A stretch of DNA of 52,684 nucleotides from Ruminococcaceae bacterium UBA7101 (GCA_002493325.1 DKYL01000091.1:1-52684); one strand, 5' to 3'. Counted from the stretch's first letter, positions 1 through 7,696 are shown. The notes: a model not told the origin generated them from the letters alone. Translations and numbers: made by a program.

Positions 1-15
1 AACTTCTTTTTCCAT
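1..15 (-). CDS. Start of a gene cut by the window edge (first 5 codons)
   Basis: On the minus strand an ATG (13-15) opens the peptide M-E-K-E-V and runs off the window. It is preceded by a strong Shine-Dalgarno, GGAAAGGAGGAAA, at 21-33. The good ribosome binding site is the only evidence for a gene. It is divergent from the Cys-rich protein at 151 and would lie inside the sigK-interrupting element. Nothing can be said about function. Confidence 0.5.
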
Positions 16-55
16 AAGGCTTTCCTCCTTTCCTGTTTGATTTAAATATATCTTC

Positions 56-84
56 TTGTTAAGAATTTCTATTTATGTTATCAT
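56..84 (+). promoter_or_regulatory. Putative sigma-A promoter for the Cys-rich protein gene
   Basis: TTGTTA (56-61), a 17 nt spacer and TATCAT (79-84) form a plausible -35/-10 pair about 65 bases before the probable GTG start at 151. The match is moderate. The same gap must also hold the promoter of the divergent gene starting at 15, which I could not place. Confidence 0.4.
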
Positions 85-150
85 TTTAGCAGGAGCAAAA
101 CATTAAAACTATGCGTAATTGAAAATTGAATTTTTTAAGAAAGATTGATT

Positions 151-1053
151 GTGGACAGAAGTATTTATTCAAGAACAGGGTTATATATAAAATTTAGAAA
201 CAAGAATATTATGGAGCGAATGGCAGTTGATGATTTAGATATAACCGAATTAGAACCTATTGATTACAGAAATGAACTCATTGCACTTTATGACTATGAG
301 TTGCCGAAAATAAGTGATAGTTATACTGTTGAGTCGGCATATGACTTTGCTGATAAAATTTTAAAAGACAATATTGTTTTAGGCATATTACTAAAGGCGG
401 ATATTGATAAATATCTTGTTCACAGAAAGCTGATTAAAGATATCTCAACTCCGGAAGAACTTAAAAGAAAATTAGAAACAGTAAGCATCAGAATGAAGCT
501 GCTGCCATATACGAAAGAGCGAGTGTATAAGCTTTTGATGTGTATGAGGCACAAAGAAATTCTTGCAAGGGTTTTGGAAGTTAATATGCATGATACAGTT
601 GAATACAAGGTTACTAAAACAAGAAGCGGTGAAGAAATTTTATTTTTTGATAATCCTGGGTCTTATTACGAATATTTGATTTTTACTTTTTATTTAAGAG
701 ATGAAACCGTTTGTGAATGTGAAAATTGCAATAGGTTATTTGTTCCAAAGACAAAAAAGAAAACCCTGTACTGTGACAGAGTTTTTAAGGATAGTAAAAC
801 CTGCAAGCAGATTGGTCCTACGCAGAAATACAAAATGCTCGCAGAGAATGATATAGTTTTAAAAACTTTTGAAAAAGAAAAGAATAAAATGTACAAGCGA
901 ATGGAAAGAACACAATCATTCGGTGAAACACCAAAATCTATTTCCTATGATGAATATATGGATTGGCTCAATAAAGCTATCAATGCTAAGAATCTGTATT
1001 TGAATAATGAGATTACAGAAATTGAAGTGTTGAGAATAATACAAAATAATTAA
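151..1053 (+). CDS. Cys-rich zinc-finger-like protein of a mobile-element family (DUF6076-like)
   Basis: A protein of about 300 aa with no signal peptide or membrane segment. Its C-terminal half carries a compact Cys cluster (C-x-C-x2-C, then C-D about 18 residues on, then C-K-Q), the pattern of a small treble-clef zinc site. The rest is charged and helical. It resembles DUF6076-type proteins by memory; this is a pattern match, not a search. The start is uncertain: TTG at 145, GTG at 151 and ATG at 211 are in frame, and AAGAAAG at 138-143 best fits GTG 151. It sits 75 bases upstream of the recombinase inside the sigK-interrupting element, so it is element cargo, perhaps a regulator. Function is unknown. 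Confidence 0.7.
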   Translation: MDRSIYSRTGLYIKFRNKNIMERMAVDDLDITELEPIDYRNELIALYDYELPKISDSYTVESAYDFADKILKDNIVLGILLKADIDKYLVHRKLIKDISTPEELKRKLETVSIRMKLLPYTKERVYKLLMCMRHKEILARVLEVNMHDTVEYKVTKTRSGEEILFFDNPGSYYEYLIFTFYLRDETVCECENCNRLFVPKTKKKTLYCDRVFKDSKTCKQIGPTQKYKMLAENDIVLKTFEKEKNKMYKRMERTQSFGETPKSISYDEYMDWLNKAINAKNLYLNNEITEIEVLRIIQNN

Positions 1054-1062
1054 ATTTTCATA

Positions 1063-1095
1063 TTGACTTGACATATCATACTTATATGTTATATT
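1063..1095 (+). promoter_or_regulatory. Recombinase promoter with internal inverted repeat
   Basis: TTGACA (1068-1073), a 16 nt spacer and TATATT (1090-1095) form a good sigma-A-like promoter; an alternative -35 TTGACT lies at 1063-1068. An inverted repeat ACATAT (1071-1076) / ATATGT (1084-1089) with a 7 nt gap fills the spacer, so a bound repressor would block polymerase. Classical skin recombinases are read in the mother cell under sigma-E, so a vegetative-type promoter here would need tight repression; a sigma-E consensus was not recognised with confidence. Confidence 0.5.
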
Positions 1096-1128
1096 AGAAC
1101 AGGAATAATAACATAGAGAGGTATGGTT

Positions 1129-2838
1129 ATGGAAAAGGTATTTGCAATATATTCGAGAAAGTCGAGATTTACGGGCAAAGGTGAATCTGTTGAAAATCAG
1201 ATTGAGATGTGCCGTGAATATTTGCGAATTCATTTTGGTGAGGAAGAGGCTGAAAAGGCGGTCATTTACGAAGATGAGGGATTCAGCGGAAAGAATTTGG
1301 ACAGACCACAATTCAAGGCTATGTTTGAAGATATTAAAAATGGAAAAATATCTGCTGTGCTTTGCTATCGCCTTGACCGTATCAGCCGTAATATCGGCGA
1401 TTTCGCAAATCTTATCACCGAACTTACCTCTATGGATGTTGCATTTATTTCTATCAAAGAACAGTTTGATACCAACTCCCCTATGGGCAGAGCGATGATG
1501 TATATTGCATCTGTTTTTTCACAGCTTGAGCGTGAAACCATCGCTGAGCGTATTCGTGATAATCTGCACGAGCTTTCAAAAACAGGCAGATGGCTCGGCG
1601 GTGTCACACCTACCGGTTACAATTCTGTAGGCGAAACCTCAATGAACATAAATGGCAAAACAAAAAAAGCATTTCACCTTGCAGTTAAAGAAGATGAAAT
1701 GCAGATTGTTAAGCTGATATTCAGTTTATTCCTCGAGCACAATTCGCTGACTGCTTGTGAAAGCTACCTGCTTGCACACAACTACAAAACAAAAAACGGC
1801 AGAGATTTTACACGCTTTTCAATTCGTGGCATTCTGACAAATCCTGTTTATATGATTTCTGACAGTGATGCGTTTGAATATTTCAAAAATTCAAATGTTG
1901 ATTTATATTCTGACAAAGAGGAATTTGACAGCACACACGGAATGATGGTATATAACCGAACCCTTCAGGAGCAAGGCAAGGCTACGAAAATTAAGCCTAT
2001 GGAGGAATGGATTGTATCTGTTGGTAAACACCAAGGCTTTATAAATGGCAAGGATTGGATTAAGGTTCAATCTATGCTTGACAGAAACAAATCAAAATCC
2101 TATCGCAAACCCAAGAGTCACACCGCTTTACTTTCGGGAATTCTCAAATGCGAATGCGGTGAATTCATGCGTCCGCATATGACTACACGAATGAACAAGG
2201 ACGGCGAATACACCTATTACTATTCCTGCACTATGAAACTGAGGAGCAAGGGCAGTCGCTGTAACAACAAAAATATCAATGGTAATGAAATTGACAAAGA
2301 GGTTATTGCTGCTGTTAAGGCACTTGCAAATAATGGTGATGATTATTTTGAGTCACTGAAATCTGCATTATCTGAAAACAAAATCAAAACTGAAAACATT
2401 AGCAATGAGCAAGCAAGGCTTGAAGACGAAATTGGAAAAAAAGAAAAAGAAATCGAGGCACTTGTAAATAATCTTGCTACATCAAGCGGAACAGGTGCAG
2501 AAAAATACATACTTGATAAAATCAATACATTAAGTGATGAGGTTGAAAAAATCAAGGCTCAACAAAACACCCTTATTAAGGAAAGTGAAAATGAACTTAA
2601 CTTAACCGAAAGCATTGACTTAATGAAAGATATGCTTAAATCATTTTCCGTTACAGTTGACAATATGACGATTGAACAGAAAAGGCAGACGATCCGCACC
2701 TTTGTAAAAGAGGTTATATGGAACGGAGAGGATGCACACATCGTATTCTTCGGCTCTGACTACGAATATCCGTTCAAAAAGGCTGAAATGCTTGCTGATG
2801 ACGATATTTTGTATCCGCTTTGTGAGGATAGAAAATGA
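1129..2838 (+). CDS. Large serine recombinase, SpoIVCA-like (sigK element excisionase)
   Basis: A 569 aa large serine recombinase that cuts and rejoins att sites through a phosphoserine link. The N-terminal resolvase domain has Y-S-R-K-S near residues 8-12 (Ser12 is the expected nucleophile) and the motif RLDRISRN. The recombinase domain follows (NPVYM), then a zinc ribbon (KCECGEF ... YYSC ... SRC) and a coiled coil of about residues 425-490. ATG 1129 is preferred over ATG 1123 because GAGAGG (1116-1121) then sits 7 bases away. The last codons overlap the attachment site, and the TGA stop (2836-2838) lies in its AATGA. By position and family it is the enzyme expected to excise the element and rebuild sigK. 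Direct proof of activity is not available from sequence. Confidence 0.93.
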   Translation: MEKVFAIYSRKSRFTGKGESVENQIEMCREYLRIHFGEEEAEKAVIYEDEGFSGKNLDRPQFKAMFEDIKNGKISAVLCYRLDRISRNIGDFANLITELTSMDVAFISIKEQFDTNSPMGRAMMYIASVFSQLERETIAERIRDNLHELSKTGRWLGGVTPTGYNSVGETSMNINGKTKKAFHLAVKEDEMQIVKLIFSLFLEHNSLTACESYLLAHNYKTKNGRDFTRFSIRGILTNPVYMISDSDAFEYFKNSNVDLYSDKEEFDSTHGMMVYNRTLQEQGKATKIKPMEEWIVSVGKHQGFINGKDWIKVQSMLDRNKSKSYRKPKSHTALLSGILKCECGEFMRPHMTTRMNKDGEYTYYYSCTMKLRSKGSRCNNKNINGNEIDKEVIAAVKALANNGDDYFESLKSALSENKIKTENISNEQARLEDEIGKKEKEIEALVNNLATSSGTGAEKYILDKINTLSDEVEKIKAQQNTLIKESENELNLTESIDLMKDMLKSFSVTVDNMTIEQKRQTIRTFVKEVIWNGEDAHIVFFGSDYEYPFKKAEMLADDDILYPLCEDRK

Positions 2839-2842
2839 AATT
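2828..2842. other. Attachment site at the element-sigK junction (att core AATGA)
   Basis: ATAGAAAATGAAATT encodes I-E-N-E-I in the sigK frame and contains AATGA at 2834-2838, matching the 5-base crossover core I recall for the Bacillus subtilis skin element. SigK-like sequence begins here: the preceding codon is Arg where SigK proteins normally have Cys. The same bases supply the recombinase stop codon. The partner att site should carry the same core next to the sigK 5' half, outside the window. Confidence 0.7.
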
Positions 2843-3187
2843 CTGATGTATTTCAGAAGTGGCAAGAAGCAGGCGAATGATATTTATCTGGGTGATACGC
2901 TTGAGGTTGACAAGGACGGCAATCCGCTGACAATTGAGGACACAATCAGCACCAACGGTGATTTAGCCGATGATCTTGAAACTAAAATCAGATGGGAAAA
3001 GGTTTCAAAAATCATTGAAAATCTTGATGATGAAAGAGAAAAAGAGATTATTATTTTACGGTACGGACTTAACAACAAAAAACCTCTGACACAACGCGAG
3101 GTTGCACAGAGGTTAAATATCAGCCGAAGCTATGTATCCAGGATTGAAAAAAAGGTTTTGAACGATATAAGAAAAATTGTGGACTAA
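2828..3187 (+). CDS. sigK: 3' half of sigK, sporulation sigma factor K (interrupted gene)
   Basis: A frame of 119 codons with no start of its own. It begins in sigma region 2.4 (IENEILMYFRS) and continues through region 3 and region 4, ending with the helix-turn-helix TQREVAQRLNISRSYVSRIE. The stretches DKDGN, LRYGLNN and ISRSYVSRIEKK fit SigK better than SigE, where the last reads ISQSYISRLEKR. Regions 1-2.3, which carry -10 recognition and core binding, are missing and expected across the inserted element. Excision would create the complete gene, so this is a developmentally split gene rather than a simple pseudogene, provided the element is still functional. It is convergent with the fumarate hydratase gene, with one base between the stop codons. 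Confidence 0.9.
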   Translation: MENEILMYFRSGKKQANDIYLGDTLEVDKDGNPLTIEDTISTNGDLADDLETKIRWEKVSKIIENLDDEREKEIIILRYGLNNKKPLTQREVAQRLNISRSYVSRIEKKVLNDIRKIVD

Positions 3188-3188
3188 G

Positions 3189-3716
3189 CTATCTTACAAA
3201 GATATTTCCGCCGCTGCAGTCAATTGCAACGGTCAGCGGAAACGCCTTAAAGGTTAATTTTTTAACGGACTCACAGCCCAAATCCTCATAAGCGATAACA
3301 TCGCAGGAGGTTATGCATTTGGAGGCAAGTGCACCTGCTCCGCCGATTGCACAGAGATAAACAGCTTTATTTCTGATTATCGCATCACAGACAGCAGCAC
3401 TTCTTTCGCCCTTGCCGACCATTGCAACAACACCTCTGTCAAGAAAATCAGGTGCAAAAACATCCATTCTGCTTGAAGTAGTTGGACCGCAGGCACCGAC
3501 AGCAAGACCTTCAGGTGCAGGAGTAGGACCTGCATAATAAATAACTGCATCCTTTAAATCATAAGGAAGTGCCTCACCATTACTGATACATTCAGTAATA
3601 CGCTTATGAGCAGCATCACGGGATGTATATACAGTGCCTGACAGCACCACTCTGTCCCCTGCACGAAGTCTTGGTGCAAAGTCACGCAGTTCGTTTGTAT
3701 TTAAAATATATTCCAT
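3189..3716 (-). CDS. Fumarate hydratase class I, beta subunit (TtdB/FumB C-terminal type)
   Basis: A 175 aa protein of the Fe-S hydro-lyase beta family, which with an alpha subunit carrying the [4Fe-4S] cluster interconverts fumarate and malate (or tartrate and oxaloacetate). Family signatures seen: AGDRVVLSGTVYTSRDAAHKR near the N-terminus, IYYAGP, GPTTSSRMD around residue 79, VGKG and GGAGAL. Length is normal for the separate beta subunit. The usual alpha gene is not beside it: upstream is a small coiled-coil gene whose TAA overlaps this ATG by one base (TAATG), suggesting translational coupling. L(+)-tartrate dehydratase is the alternative substrate assignment. Confidence 0.88.
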   Translation of the reverse strand: MEYILNTNELRDFAPRLRAGDRVVLSGTVYTSRDAAHKRITECISNGEALPYDLKDAVIYYAGPTPAPEGLAVGACGPTTSSRMDVFAPDFLDRGVVAMVGKGERSAAVCDAIIRNKAVYLCAIGGAGALASKCITSCDVIAYEDLGCESVKKLTFKAFPLTVAIDCSGGNIFVR

Positions 3717-3937
3717 TATTTTTTACCGAGCTGTTCTTTTAAAAGCTTATTCTCTTCTTCAAGAGTTTCGAGCATTGCAATATTCTGCTTAAGCTCTCTG
3801 CTGATGGATTTAAGCTGAAAATCAAGATTTGAATTTATGATTTCAAGCCTTTGGCACTCAAAGTTAACATCCTCAAGTGCCGCCATTAAACGAGAAATCT
3901 CATCAGTAAGCCTTTTGATATCGTCCTTTCTGTTCAT
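3716..3937 (-). CDS. Small coiled-coil protein
   Basis: A 73 aa protein that is nearly all predicted coiled coil, with leucines and isoleucines in heptads and alternating Lys/Glu. It has no Cys cluster, signal peptide or membrane segment. The ATG has a good ribosome binding site (GGAAGGA about 7 bases upstream). Its stop codon overlaps the start of the fumarate hydratase beta gene, so the two are probably co-translated. It could be a small scaffold or a ZapA/ZapB-like septal protein, but I do not recognise a family. Confidence 0.65.
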   Translation of the reverse strand: MNRKDDIKRLTDEISRLMAALEDVNFECQRLEIINSNLDFQLKSISRELKQNIAMLETLEEENKLLKEQLGKK

Positions 3938-3961
3938 TTTAATCCTTCCATATAAAATTAC

Positions 3962-3988
3962 AAAAACGGGGTTGCAAGAAGCAACCCC
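3962..3988 (-). terminator. Rho-independent terminator of the foldase gene
   Basis: An 8 bp perfect stem (GGGGTTGC 3968-3975 / GCAACCCC 3981-3988) with a 5-base loop. On the minus strand it is followed by a T tract (AAAAA at 3962-3966 on the plus strand). It lies just past the stop codon of the gene at 3997 and before the coiled-coil gene, so it separates those two units. Confidence 0.85.
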
Positions 3989-3996
3989 TAATTTTA

Positions 3997-5694
3997 TTAG
4001 TTGTCGATGTCAACGTCCTTTTCAAAATAACGAGAACCGAACCAATTTACCTTAAGAGTATACTCCTCTTCAAGCTTTTCAGACTCAGAAGCTCCATCGG
4101 CACTTGCAAGAGCCTTCTTTGCATTATACTCCCAAATCTTTTCACCGGTTGTTCCTGCGAAATACATAATATGGTAGCCATAGGTTGATCTTACAATACC
4201 TGTATCGCCTGCTTTTCTGCCATTATCGAAGCACCAAGCAGAGAAGGTGTTAACCATCTGACCGGGAACAACACTTTCATAAAGACCGCCGTTATCCTTT
4301 GAGCCTGTATCAGTAGTGTTTTCCTTAGCAAGTGCAGCAAAGCTGTCCTCTGTTGCATCGCCTGACTTCCAGTTATTGAGAATTTCCTCAGCCTTTGCAT
4401 AAGCAGCCTTCCACTGCTCATCTGTAGCCTCTGTTGCTGCTTTATCATCATCTGTTTCAGGAGCGATAAGAATATGACGAACATTAACAGTTTCAGCATT
4501 TGTAATTGCTGCAGGTGTAATTACATAAACAACAGATGTGCTGTGCTGATAAATATCACCTGCTTTTCTGTCTGCACTGAAGAGCCAGTCAAGACCTGAA
4601 TATGTCAGCTCCTCATCATCGCTGTGCTCCTCGCCCTCCTCATGCTCATGAGGGTCAGCAGTTGCAATAGCAGCACCCTGATTCTGGAGGACTGCTTTTG
4701 TTACACCAAGCTGGGTTGTAAAGCCTTCCTCAGTATATGCCTTTTTATTGAAATCGTCTGTTGAGTACTTTGCAGCAAGCTCTGCAAAGTTTGAACCGTC
4801 AGCCTTAAGCTCGTCCTTGAATGCCTTTGCATTATCCTCGCTGTCAGCCTCAAAGAGCTTGATGTCTACTGTCTGTAAATCAGCAGTATGCTCGTCCTTG
4901 TACTTATTTACATCATCGGCAGTATATTCCTTGCTTTCAACATCAGTTGTAAGCTCAGACTTATAGTTTGAAGCGATGTACTGACGAATGCTCTCGGTTC
5001 TGAATACCTTTTCGGTAACACCCTTGCCCATTGCTCTTACAAGATAACCGCTGAGTGTGTAGCCATACTTATGAGCCGCATCCTCATATGATTTAACTGT
5101 TTCCTCAAGCTGGTCCTTTTGATCCTGTGTGATTTCAGGGTCTTCACCGCCGTTTGCCTCAACAGCAGCAAGATAATAAGTATAGGTTGACTCAATTGCA
5201 TCGAGCACCATTTCATCCATATGCTCTGCCCATGTCATTTCCTCATTTGTTTCCTTATCAACATAGGTCTGCTTTGAAAGCTTTTGGGTAAAGTCTACAT
5301 CAAGACCAATCTGTGACATATCAACACCATACTGCTTATACTGCTCCTGCTGGCTCTTAAGGCTGTTATAGGTTGATGCATAATAGAAATTATATGTACT
5401 AACCTTAACCTTTGCCTTCTGGTCACCGTTTGATACAGTAACACCTGTAAGTGTCTGTGCAGGAAGGCTCAATGAAGCGATAAAGCCTTTTCTTACAGTA
5501 CCTGTTGCAACGTACGCAGCAAGAAGTGCTATAACAATCACAATACACACTGCAGATTTAATAATTGTTGCAGTTTTCTTTGGTATTTTGATACCGCCGA
5601 CAGACTTTTTATTTGCTTTCTTTGATGATTTGTCCTTACCTGAGCTGATTGAGCCGCCGGTAAGAAGATCATCTTCAATAGGTTTCTTTGCCAT
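3997..5694 (-). CDS. Membrane-anchored parvulin-type peptidylprolyl isomerase (foldase)
   Basis: A 565 aa protein with a basic cytoplasmic tail (residues 1-43), one membrane helix at about 44-64 and a large extracellular part. A SurA/PrsA-like helical chaperone region is followed by a PpiC rotamase domain at about 403-515 (VNVRHILIAP ... GGLYESVVPGQMV ... GYHIMYF). Such proteins assist folding of secreted proteins outside the membrane. There is no lipobox, so it is anchored by its signal helix, unlike PrsA lipoproteins. An acidic, His-containing patch (PHEHEEGEEH) lies before the rotamase domain and could bind metal. It is a paralogue of the next upstream gene but has its own promoter and terminator. 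Confidence 0.88.
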   Translation of the reverse strand: MAKKPIEDDLLTGGSISSGKDKSSKKANKKSVGGIKIPKKTATIIKSAVCIVIVIALLAAYVATGTVRKGFIASLSLPAQTLTGVTVSNGDQKAKVKVSTYNFYYASTYNSLKSQQEQYKQYGVDMSQIGLDVDFTQKLSKQTYVDKETNEEMTWAEHMDEMVLDAIESTYTYYLAAVEANGGEDPEITQDQKDQLEETVKSYEDAAHKYGYTLSGYLVRAMGKGVTEKVFRTESIRQYIASNYKSELTTDVESKEYTADDVNKYKDEHTADLQTVDIKLFEADSEDNAKAFKDELKADGSNFAELAAKYSTDDFNKKAYTEEGFTTQLGVTKAVLQNQGAAIATADPHEHEEGEEHSDDEELTYSGLDWLFSADRKAGDIYQHSTSVVYVITPAAITNAETVNVRHILIAPETDDDKAATEATDEQWKAAYAKAEEILNNWKSGDATEDSFAALAKENTTDTGSKDNGGLYESVVPGQMVNTFSAWCFDNGRKAGDTGIVRSTYGYHIMYFAGTTGEKIWEYNAKKALASADGASESEKLEEEYTLKVNWFGSRYFEKDVDIDN

Positions 5695-5737
5695 TTCAAT
5701 TCATCCTTTTAATAAAATTGTAAGTCATACAAACAGT

Positions 5738-5766
5738 ATTTTACACCATTATGCAAAATAATACAA
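5738..5766 (-). promoter_or_regulatory. Putative promoter of the second foldase gene
   Basis: On the minus strand TTGTAT (5766-5761), a 17 nt spacer and TAAAAT (5743-5738) lie about 45 bases before the ATG at 5694. The -35 is imperfect. No terminator was recognised between the two foldase genes, so read-through from upstream is also possible. Confidence 0.45.
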
Positions 5767-5802
5767 GTATTAATTTTTAACAACTAAAATAAGTCGAAAT
5801 AA

Positions 5803-7665
5803 TTACTGTGCTGTCTGATTTTCTGCAGAAGAAGCAGCAGCATTTCTTGATGAATAAAAGCTGCTGACAGCATTCTCAATGACTCTTTCGTTATGCTTAA
5901 TATCTGCATTTTCTGCAATACTGTTTATCTTTTCATTTTTAAGTTCTGAAATAATCTGTGCTTCATAAGCCGAACAATTATTTATGAAGAACATAATATG
6001 ATAACCAAAATCCGATTCAACAATATCCGTGTCACCGTATTTACGCTGGCTGTCAACAGACCATTCCTCAAAAGACGGAACCATCTGACCTAAGTTAACG
6101 CCCTCATAAAGACCTCCGAAGGCGCCGTTCTGACCGGCAGAGGTTGAGCCTGTATCAGTGCTGTATTGCTCTGCGAGCAGTGCGAAGCTGTACTCGCTCT
6201 TATCACCGCTGTTGAACTTTTCAAGTATTTCTTCAGCCTTTGGTTTTACAGCTTCAATCTGCTCCTTTGAGAACTTCGCATTACCGTTTTCATCCTGCTC
6301 AACACCCTCTTCCTCAGGCTGAATCAAAATATGCCTTACGCTGTAAGTTTTATCGTCAAGCAGCTTTGCTTTTTCAGTTTTCAGAATAAGATATGCATTG
6401 CCCATTGATTCATCAATGTATGAATTTTTTGAGCCGACAGGTGTATCATCACTGAAAAGCCATTCGTTGATTTCATCACTGAAAGGTGTATCACTGCCTG
6501 TGATAGTAGCGTCTATTCTCTGCTCATAGGAAGCGATAGCTGTTTTTTCAGCCTCCTCCTGTGTCATATCTTCATTGGATGCCATTGCATTGGCAGCCTC
6601 CTGATCAATTAAATCCTTATAAACCTCAGGCACTAAATCAATGATAGAATCTCTGTCCGTGATTTTATTAAGATAATCTTCAACAGCCTTCTTGGATTTT
6701 TCCTTGGTCTGATCATCCGTGCTGTCATATTCAAGCATCAGATAACTGAAATTGATTGTATTATACTTTGATTCATTTTCAGCAAAACGTGCATCAATCT
6801 CATCCTGTGAAATCTGCGTTTCACTGGCAAGCTTGCCCTTATAGTTGGCAGTAATATAATACTGCTCAAGCATCAGACGAAGTGTATCCTCACTGCAGTA
6901 TTCGCCGAAATTCTTTTGGATATACTCATTCAAAGACACATTCTGGCTTGAAGCAGAGGTTTTCAGACTTTCAAGCTGGCTGTCAATGGTTTCCTTCTGT
7001 GCATCTGTAAGCTGAACACCATCCTTAACAGCAGCAGTATAATAAGCGGTTAACTGCTCAATCTCTTTAAGTGTTTCCTGCTCAAAATATGCTTTCCAGG
7101 TAATTTGATTACCATCTGCATCGGTAGTGTACTGGGAATCATAATCTTTTGTTGTGTCAAGGTCAAAATAGCCGTAGCTTGCATAGTTTTCGTGATAGGT
7201 AACCATACTTGAATAATAATAGTTAAACATACCTATGCTTACCTTTGTTCCGTCAATTGTAGAAACCACAGAAGCCGGATTCATCATTTTGCCCTCTTTG
7301 CCATTAGGGACAGTGTAATATCTTACACCGAGAACAACGAGCATTACCGCAATAGCTAAAACCAGCAATGCAGTAGGAATAAAATGAAGGAGCTCTTTTT
7401 TTCTGCTGTCCTTAACCTCTGCCTGTGCAGCAGGTGATTGATACGCAATTGGTTCTGCTGACGGCTTGGGTGCAGGCAAATCAATATCACCGTCAAACAA
7501 ATCGTTATTCAGTGTGGGTGCCTCAGCCTCAAACTGCCAGTTATCATTTGTTTCATAATTAACGCCGTCTTTATTCTCAAGACCGGTTTCGTCAATTTTT
7601 TCCTGAGGGACATTATCCTCCAAGGTGTCATCGAGCTTTTCAAGCTCCATATCTTTTTCGTCCAT
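5803..7665 (-). CDS. Membrane-anchored parvulin-type peptidylprolyl isomerase (foldase)
   Basis: A 620 aa paralogue of the gene at 3997. It has a long acidic cytoplasmic N-terminus (about 90 residues), one membrane helix at about 95-115, a helical chaperone region with the shared pattern of F-N-Y-Y-Y-S-S early in the extracellular part, and a PpiC domain at about 441-560 (YSVRHILIQP ... FGGLYEGVNLGQMVPSF ... GYHIMFF). The tail is rich in Ser, Ala and Gln. It should act on exported proteins at the outer face of the membrane. The ATG is supported by AGGAGTG upstream, and a near-consensus promoter lies ahead. Confidence 0.88.
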   Translation of the reverse strand: MDEKDMELEKLDDTLEDNVPQEKIDETGLENKDGVNYETNDNWQFEAEAPTLNNDLFDGDIDLPAPKPSAEPIAYQSPAAQAEVKDSRKKELLHFIPTALLVLAIAVMLVVLGVRYYTVPNGKEGKMMNPASVVSTIDGTKVSIGMFNYYYSSMVTYHENYASYGYFDLDTTKDYDSQYTTDADGNQITWKAYFEQETLKEIEQLTAYYTAAVKDGVQLTDAQKETIDSQLESLKTSASSQNVSLNEYIQKNFGEYCSEDTLRLMLEQYYITANYKGKLASETQISQDEIDARFAENESKYNTINFSYLMLEYDSTDDQTKEKSKKAVEDYLNKITDRDSIIDLVPEVYKDLIDQEAANAMASNEDMTQEEAEKTAIASYEQRIDATITGSDTPFSDEINEWLFSDDTPVGSKNSYIDESMGNAYLILKTEKAKLLDDKTYSVRHILIQPEEEGVEQDENGNAKFSKEQIEAVKPKAEEILEKFNSGDKSEYSFALLAEQYSTDTGSTSAGQNGAFGGLYEGVNLGQMVPSFEEWSVDSQRKYGDTDIVESDFGYHIMFFINNCSAYEAQIISELKNEKINSIAENADIKHNERVIENAVSSFYSSRNAAASSAENQTAQ

Positions 7666-7696
7666 AACAACACTCCTAATTATTAGATACCAAAAT

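Larger units (their letters stand above)
1..2838. mobile_element. Right-hand part of a skin-like element interrupting sigK
   Basis: Seen: a large serine recombinase ends at 2838, and the next codons in another frame are the conserved middle of SigK (I-E-N-E-I-L-M) with no start codon or upstream half. Known: in Bacillus subtilis and Clostridioides difficile, sigK is split by the skin element, which a serine recombinase (SpoIVCA) excises in the mother cell during sporulation. Inferred: everything left of about 2838 belongs to such an element, and the sigK 5' half and the second attachment site lie beyond position 1. The full size and cargo cannot be seen. Confidence 0.85.

Noticed and set aside
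2732..2827. An in-frame ATG at 2732 that would make the sigma-factor frame 151 aa long
   Set aside because: The added N-terminus lies inside the recombinase gene in another frame and has no resemblance to sigma factors; SigK homology starts at about 2828.
2828..3187. SigE instead of SigK
   Set aside because: The helix-turn-helix reads ISRSYVSRIEKK and the linker DKDGN, as in SigK; SigE has ISQSYISRLEKR. The recombinase junction also matches known sigK interruption.
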